A stretch of 10,267 bases of DNA from assembly GCA_023424585.1 (NCBI GenBank), contig JAFADT010000281.1, positions 1 to 10,267 of the forward strand. The letters run 5' to 3'. Shown here piece by piece: positions 5,971 through 10,267 of the stretch (positions within the stretch are counted from its first letter, which is position 1; each line of letters begins with the position of its first letter). The notes beneath the pieces are model-generated. The model saw only the letters and a list, made by a program, of their open reading frames with translations, did not search any database and was not told where the DNA came from. Both the position numbers and the translations under genes were made by a program. The stretch is from Pseudomonadota bacterium. GTDB lineage: Bacteria; Myxococcota; Myxococcia; Myxococcales; Myxococcaceae.

Positions 5971-6492
5971 ATGGACCTCATCGGACAGCTTTCGCAGCAG
6001 CTTGGAGTGGATGGCACGCAGGCACAGGGGCTCGCGGGTTCACTCCTGAAGCTGGTGCAGGGCACGGTGCAGGAGAAGGTAGGCCCGGACGCGGCCCAGC
6101 AGATGGAGCAGGCCATCCCGGAGATGCAGGGCTGGCAGCAGCAGGCGGCGCAGGCTCCGGCGGGCGATGGCGGCGGCCTCATGGGCGCCCTCGGCGGCAT
6201 GCTCGGTGGTGGGGGCGGCGGGGGCGGCCTCATGGGCGCTCTGGGTGGCGCGGCCGCCCACGCGGGCGAGGTCGCGGGCGTGGTGGCCGTCCTCCAGCGC
6301 TTCAACCTGGACGCGGACAAGGCGACCCTGGTGGCCCCCCTGCTGCTCAACTTCCTCAAGTCCCGCCTGGACCCGGGCCTGGTGGGGAAGATCCTCGCCG
6401 TGGTGCCCCTGCTCGCGGGCGGCGCCGGCGGCGGGAGCGCCCCCCAGGGCGGCGGACTGGGCGGAGTGCTCGGCGGACTCCTGGGGAAATAG
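5971..6492 (+). CDS. DUF2780-type Gly-rich protein of unknown function
   Basis: This is a 173-residue protein with a GAAGGAG ribosome binding site 8 bases before the ATG. The N-terminal part (1-50, MDLIGQLSQQLGVDGTQAQG onward, reaching 'QAIPEM') and a second helical part (about 97-150, with VLQRFNLDADKATLVAPLLLNFLKSR) match the general pattern of DUF2780 (VcgC/VcgE-like) proteins. Those pair a 'QLGV..QA.GG.GALL' helix with an 'F..LGLD' helix. Between them lies a Gly-rich linker with eight glycines in a row (79-86) and a repeated GGLMGALGG. The C-terminus is another Gly/Leu tail. There is no signal peptide and no clear transmembrane helix; the function is unknown. The stop is 36 bases from the convergent acyl-CoA dehydrogenase stop. 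Confidence 0.85.
   Translation: MDLIGQLSQQLGVDGTQAQGLAGSLLKLVQGTVQEKVGPDAAQQMEQAIPEMQGWQQQAAQAPAGDGGGLMGALGGMLGGGGGGGGLMGALGGAAAHAGEVAGVVAVLQRFNLDADKATLVAPLLLNFLKSRLDPGLVGKILAVVPLLAGGAGGGSAPQGGGLGGVLGGLLGK
6172..6239 (+). repeat. In-frame 17-base direct repeat around a poly-Gly tract
   Basis: GGCGGCCTCATGGGCGC occurs at 6172-6188 and again at 6223-6239. The copies are 51 bases (17 codons) apart and encode the two GGLMGA copies of the DUF2780-type protein. A run of G-rich Gly codons lies between them. The arrangement suggests an internal duplication and a site of possible length variation. Confidence 0.7.
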
Positions 6493-6515
6493 GGCGCGAG
6501 GGACCCAGGAGCCCA

Positions 6516-6528
6516 CGTCCGCTGGACG
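6516..6528. terminator. Small hairpin between convergent genes
   Basis: CGTCC (6516-6520) and GGACG (6524-6528) form a five-base-pair stem with a three-base loop, in the 36-base gap between the convergent stops of the DUF2780-type gene and the acyl-CoA dehydrogenase. It is short and has no T-run. It is listed only because of its position. Confidence 0.25.
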
Positions 6529-7674
6529 CTAGAGCGCCATCGTCCCGGCGATGATCTCCTTCATCACCTCGGACGTGCCGCCGCCAATCGTCAGCATGCG
6601 CACGTCGCGCCACGCCCGCGCGAGGTGCGACTCCTCCACGTAGCCCATGCCGCCGTAGAACTGCTGGCAGTCATAGGCCACGCGCTGCGCCAGCTCCGTG
6701 GAGAGGAGCTTGGCCATGGCGATCTCCTTCACCGGCTTCTGTTTGCGTTTGCGATTGAAGAGCTGCACCGCTTGATAGGTGAGCTGCCGCGCCGCCTCCA
6801 CGCGGGTGGCGTGGTCCACGAAGGTGTGGCGCCACACCTGGAAGTCCAGCAGGCGCTTCCCGAAAGCCTGACGTTCCCTGCCGTAGCGGATGGCTTCACG
6901 GAGCAGGTCGTCCATCACCGCCACCGTGTAGAGCGCCGTCACCAGGCGCTCCGCGTGGAAGCTGTTCATGATGTGGAAGAAGCCATCGTTCTCCCGGCCC
7001 AGCACGTAGCGGGCGGGGATGCGGCAGTCCTCGAAGTAGAGGATGGCCATGTCCGACGAGCGGTGCCCCACCTTCTGGAGCTTCTTCGACACGGAGAAGC
7101 CCTTCACGTCCGTGGGCAGCGTCACCAGCGAGATGCCCGGCGCGCCCTCCCCGCCCGTGCGCACCGCCAGCACCAGGAAGTCCGCGCGGGCGCCGTTGGA
7201 GATCCACGTCTTCGCGCCCTGGATGACGTAGTCGTCGCCGGCCCGCCGCGCTGTCGTGCGCAGCCGCGCCAGGTCCGAGCCCGCGTCCGGCTCGCTCATC
7301 GCCAGCGCCGCGATGCGCTCCCCGGCGAGCGCGGGGGCGAGGAACTCGCGCTTCTGCTCGTCGGTGCCCAGCTCGTTGATGACCGGCGTGGCCATCTGCC
7401 CCTGCACCAGGAGCGACATCGCCACGCCCCCGTTGCGCGCTCGCGCCAGCTCCTCCGCGAAGACAGCCACATACCAGGCATCCAGCCCGCTGCCGCCATA
7501 CGCCGGGTCGTGGCTGATGCCGAAGAAGCCCAGCTCGCCGCAGCGGCGGAACACGTCGCGGGGGAACTCGCCGGCCTGGTCCCACGCCAGCGAGTGCGGG
7601 GCCAGTTCCTTCTCGACGAACTGACGCACGGTGCGGCGGAACGCCTCATGCTCCGGGGTGAAGCGCTCATCCAT
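6529..7674 (-). CDS. Acyl-CoA dehydrogenase (LCAD/IVD-type)
   Basis: This is a 381-residue FAD-dependent enzyme, full length for the family. It introduces the alpha-beta double bond in an acyl-CoA and passes electrons to electron-transfer flavoprotein, as in fatty-acid or branched-chain degradation. Both family signatures are intact: AMSEPDAGSD (125-134) in the middle beta domain, and the second from Gln338 through GGMGY to Asp357 in the C-terminal helical domain. The usual catalytic Glu of the 'YEGT' motif is replaced by Gly (TIGGGTSE, 362-369). However, Glu242 in 'HAERLV' aligns by motif with the catalytic Glu of isovaleryl-CoA and long-chain acyl-CoA dehydrogenases ('ERLV', 'ERLL'), so the enzyme should be active. 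The C-terminal GGTSEVMKEIIA is also LCAD-like. The substrate is undetermined. The start has no strong Shine-Dalgarno. The long repeat-protein gene lies 49 bases upstream on the same strand. Confidence 0.95.
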   Translation of the reverse strand: MDERFTPEHEAFRRTVRQFVEKELAPHSLAWDQAGEFPRDVFRRCGELGFFGISHDPAYGGSGLDAWYVAVFAEELARARNGGVAMSLLVQGQMATPVINELGTDEQKREFLAPALAGERIAALAMSEPDAGSDLARLRTTARRAGDDYVIQGAKTWISNGARADFLVLAVRTGGEGAPGISLVTLPTDVKGFSVSKKLQKVGHRSSDMAILYFEDCRIPARYVLGRENDGFFHIMNSFHAERLVTALYTVAVMDDLLREAIRYGRERQAFGKRLLDFQVWRHTFVDHATRVEAARQLTYQAVQLFNRKRKQKPVKEIAMAKLLSTELAQRVAYDCQQFYGGMGYVEESHLARAWRDVRMLTIGGGTSEVMKEIIAGTMAL

Positions 7675-7723
7675 GCCGCGGATGCTGTCAGGGCCCGCCC
7701 CGCGCTTTCAAGCCGCGCGGCCC

Positions 7724-10267
7724 TCAGCGTGCGCGGATGAACGTGAGGGACAGCGGCTGGCCGCCCCTGAGCAGCGAGAGCACCGCGGGGCTGCCCGGCA
7801 CGCCCAGCTCGCGCCGCCGCGCCTCGCCCGTGTCCAGCACCACCGCCCCGTCGATGGAGCGCACCACGTCCCCCACCTGGAGCCCCACGACGTCCGCGCC
7901 CTCCGCGACGGCGCTGATGACGACGTCCCGCCCCGTCATGCCGAAGCTCAACCCCAGCCGCCCCGGCTCCACGCGCTGGGGCCCCAGGCGCCAGTCCCCC
8001 AGCGCCTGCGTCCTCCCGGCGGCGAGCGTCACCCGCCGGTCCACCAGCTCCCGTCCCCGACTCCAAGCGGTGAGCCGGTGCGCGCCCGGAGCCAGGTCCT
8101 TCAGCTCGAAGCGTCCATCCGCGCCCGTCGTCGGAGACGCGATGCCGTCCGCATCCACATACGCGCCCGCGAGCGGCGCGTTCGTGCGCGCGTCCACCAG
8201 CCGACCGGACACGGCCCCTCCCGCGTCCACCACCACCTCCACGACGCCCTCCGCTCCGGACGCCAGCGTCACGTCCGCCTTGCCCGCGCGCCCGTCCGGC
8301 AGCGTGGCCGTCGCGGTGACGCGCGTGGGGAAGACGTCGTCCACCTGGAACGCGTCCCCGGAGAACTGGCGCTCCACGCTCGACAGGAAGTCGTCCTCGC
8401 CGCGCGCCGCGGTGACGGTCAGCGTGAAGCCACGCACCTCGCGGCCTCCCGCCGAACGCACGGTGCCCCTCAGCCGGGCCGCGGGCTTCAGCTGGAGCGT
8501 GAGCGCTCTTTGCGAGGCGGACACGCTCGCGGCCTCGCCCTGCCGTCCGCCGTTCGTGGACCAGACGCGCCACGCATCCGAGCCCAGCCCATCCAATGAC
8601 AGCACCGCCTGGCCCGCCGCGTCCGTCAGCTCCTCCGCCTGGATGTCCGTGCGGCCCGCCTCCGCGGCCATCACCGTCGCGTGGACGCTGGGCGCGCCGT
8701 TGGGCTCCAGCACCGTCACGCGCAGCGGCTTCTGGGGCTCGCCCACCACCAGGTCCACGTGCCGCCGACCGCCCGCCTCCAGCTCCACCACCTGCTGCTG
8801 GTCGCCGTTCTGGAAGCGCAGCGCGGACAGCCACGCGCTCAACTGGTAGCGCCCCGCGCCCACGCGCATCGACCACGTTCCCTCCGGCGTCGCGGGCACG
8901 TCGACGGACTCCGAGGCCGGAGCACCCACCCGGTGCGCGGTGACCGTCACGGGGCCAGACGGCCGCCCGCCGCCCTCGGTGCGCACGGTGCCCTCCAGCA
9001 CGCCCTCCCCCGCGAGCGTCAGCCGCGCCGTGGCGGTCCTCCCCGCCTCCACGCGCACCGGCTGGCGCACCTCGTCCTCGCTGTTCGCGCGGCGAGCCGC
9101 GACGTACACGGTGCCCTCCGGCACGTCCTCCAACGTGAAGCGCCCCTGCGCGTCCGTCACCGAGGGCAGCGCGTCCGGCAGCGGCTGCCACTTGAGCCGT
9201 GCCACCACGGACACGCCCGGGAGCGGCGCCTCCGCGCCATCCACCACCGTGCCCTCGATGCGGCCCGGCGCCGCGAGCTCCAGCACCAGCTCGAAGCGCT
9301 GCCCCGCGAGCACGCCCAGCCCCGTGCGCGTGAGCGGCTGGAAGCCCGGCGCGCGCACCCGCACGTCGTAGGCGCCCGGCGCGAGCCCTCGCACCTCGAA
9401 GCGCCCGTCCGCCTCCGAGCGCACTTGAACCAGGTCCGCCCGGTCGCCATTCGCGCGCACGCCCACCGTGGCCCCCGCGATGGCCTCACCCGAGCCCTTG
9501 CGCCGCACCACGCCCGCGAGCGACGCCGCGCCCCCCAGGCGGATCCGCACGTCCTTCACCGTCATGCCCGGCCCCACGACGACCGCGCTCCCGACCGCGC
9601 CGGTCTCCTCCCCATGGCGGGCCGTCACCTGGAACGACCCGGGCGGCACGTCCAGCGAGAAGCTCCCCGTGTCTCCGGCCTCCACCTCCACGGCGCCGTC
9701 CTCGCCCCAGGCGCTCACGCGCGCTCCCGGCGCGGGCGCGCCGTCCGCACGCGTGACGAAGCCCTCGATGAACGCGGAGCCGTCCAGCTCCACGCGCACG
9801 TCCGTCCCCGGCACGTGCACGCGCGCGACGCGGCGGGGTGCGTGGCCCGGGGCCCGCGCCTCCAGTTGGTACTCGCCGCGCGCCAGCCCGTGGAACCCGA
9901 ACGCGCCGCGCGCGTCGCTGAGCGCCTCGTGCCGCGCCTCGTCCGGCACCGACGCGCCCGTCTGGAGGAACACGGGCAGCGCGTCCTCGAAGCCGGTGTG
10001 CGGCGTGAGCGTCAGCTCCGCCAGCGGCACCGGCGCGCCGCCCACGCGCTCCACCGTCAGGCCCGTCAGCGACACGCCGGGCTCCAGCACCAGCCGGACC
10101 GTGGACAGCGCTTCACCGTGGGGACGCGTCACCTCCGCGCGCGCCAGCGCCAGCCCCGCCGCCCTCGCGGTGACCAGGTAGGGCCCGGGACGCGCGGGCA
10201 GTACGAGCGCTCCGGCCGCGTCCGTCCGGCCCTGCCCCGCCACGCGCCACGACGGCAGCCGCGAGCC
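7724..10267 (-). CDS. Tandem carboxypeptidase-regulatory-like repeat protein with C-terminal PDZ domain, N-terminus beyond the window
   Basis: The minus-strand frame is open to the right edge, so the gene is 5'-partial; 847 residues are visible. Beta-sandwich repeats of the CarboxypepD_reg type recur roughly every 83 to 93 residues. Each opens with a hydrophobic-x-Gly-x-Val strand and most have a 'TDAxGRFxLxxLxPGxYxVxAxAxG' body. Starts lie near visible residues 67, 167, 250, 337, 424, 517, 599 and 686, with a further partial repeat at the edge. Residues about 769-845 form a PDZ-like domain (LGLSFGMTGRDVVISAV, then the 'GLQVGDVVRSIDG' loop). No cysteine or transmembrane helix is visible, which suits an exported or cell-surface protein, but the signal sequence is outside the window. 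Such repeats act as adhesive or spacer folds, and PDZ domains bind peptide ends; the partner is unknown. A GTG at 10243 is not the start because the frame continues upstream without a stop. Confidence 0.9.
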   Translation of the reverse strand, partial: GSRLPSWRVAGQGRTDAAGALVLPARPGPYLVTARAAGLALARAEVTRPHGEALSTVRLVLEPGVSLTGLTVERVGGAPVPLAELTLTPHTGFEDALPVFLQTGASVPDEARHEALSDARGAFGFHGLARGEYQLEARAPGHAPRRVARVHVPGTDVRVELDGSAFIEGFVTRADGAPAPGARVSAWGEDGAVEVEAGDTGSFSLDVPPGSFQVTARHGEETGAVGSAVVVGPGMTVKDVRIRLGGAASLAGVVRRKGSGEAIAGATVGVRANGDRADLVQVRSEADGRFEVRGLAPGAYDVRVRAPGFQPLTRTGLGVLAGQRFELVLELAAPGRIEGTVVDGAEAPLPGVSVVARLKWQPLPDALPSVTDAQGRFTLEDVPEGTVYVAARRANSEDEVRQPVRVEAGRTATARLTLAGEGVLEGTVRTEGGGRPSGPVTVTAHRVGAPASESVDVPATPEGTWSMRVGAGRYQLSAWLSALRFQNGDQQQVVELEAGGRRHVDLVVGEPQKPLRVTVLEPNGAPSVHATVMAAEAGRTDIQAEELTDAAGQAVLSLDGLGSDAWRVWSTNGGRQGEAASVSASQRALTLQLKPAARLRGTVRSAGGREVRGFTLTVTAARGEDDFLSSVERQFSGDAFQVDDVFPTRVTATATLPDGRAGKADVTLASGAEGVVEVVVDAGGAVSGRLVDARTNAPLAGAYVDADGIASPTTGADGRFELKDLAPGAHRLTAWSRGRELVDRRVTLAAGRTQALGDWRLGPQRVEPGRLGLSFGMTGRDVVISAVAEGADVVGLQVGDVVRSIDGAVVLDTGEARRRELGVPGSPAVLSLLRGGQPLSLTFIRAR

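Noticed and set aside
6625..7740. Plus-strand open frame of 371 codons opposite the acyl-CoA dehydrogenase
   Set aside because: It is an antisense shadow: His/Arg/Leu-rich with no domain, while the minus strand has both acyl-CoA dehydrogenase signatures.
7296..9191. Long minus-strand frame (631 codons) overlapping the repeat protein and the acyl-CoA dehydrogenase
   Set aside because: It lies in another frame of the same strand, is extremely Gly/Arg/Ala-rich, and crosses two genes whose own frames have intact family motifs.

Overview
The base composition (very GC-rich, strong G/C third-position bias), long antisense open frames and gene families all suggest a myxobacterium (Myxococcota, Myxococcus/Corallococcus-like). 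This is an inference from style and content; no marker gene is present. The window looks like ordinary chromosome with one mobile-element edge. I found no phage, CRISPR, toxin-antitoxin, biosynthetic or defence cluster.

Layout. (1) Bases 1-125: the 5' end of an IS5-family transposase gene on the minus strand and the terminal end of its insertion sequence, abutting a CTAG. (2) 135-1771: a plus-strand set of three tightly packed genes: an AraC-type regulator, a small VOC/glyoxalase-fold protein and an SRPBCC (START-like) ligand-binding protein. The regulator starts about 10 bases from the IS end. (3) 1772-2379: a strong hairpin between convergent genes, then a minus-strand gene for a small two-helix membrane protein. 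Its start codon lies inside a long inverted repeat. A GC-rich hairpin follows. (4) 2380-3279, minus: a secreted lipoprotein of unknown function with four C-terminal cysteines. (5) 3280-3759: a 480-base divergent intergenic region with an operator-like palindrome. (6) 3760-6492, plus: a GT-C membrane glycosyltransferase (family 39/ArnT-like), a Nudix hydrolase of the 8-oxo-dGTP type and a DUF2780-type Gly-rich protein. (7) 6529-10267, minus: an acyl-CoA dehydrogenase of the LCAD/IVD type, preceded by a very long protein of tandem carboxypeptidase-regulatory-like beta-sandwich repeats ending in a PDZ domain. That gene runs off the right edge.

How the genes relate. Only the AraC-VOC-SRPBCC set has spacing and content that argue for one transcription unit. 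A plausible reading is a regulator with two small-molecule-handling partners. The other genes look like independent housekeeping or envelope genes that happen to be adjacent. The most unusual signals are non-coding: the inverted repeat that would bury the start codon of the small membrane protein, the IS end at the regulator's start, and the palindrome in the divergent promoter region.
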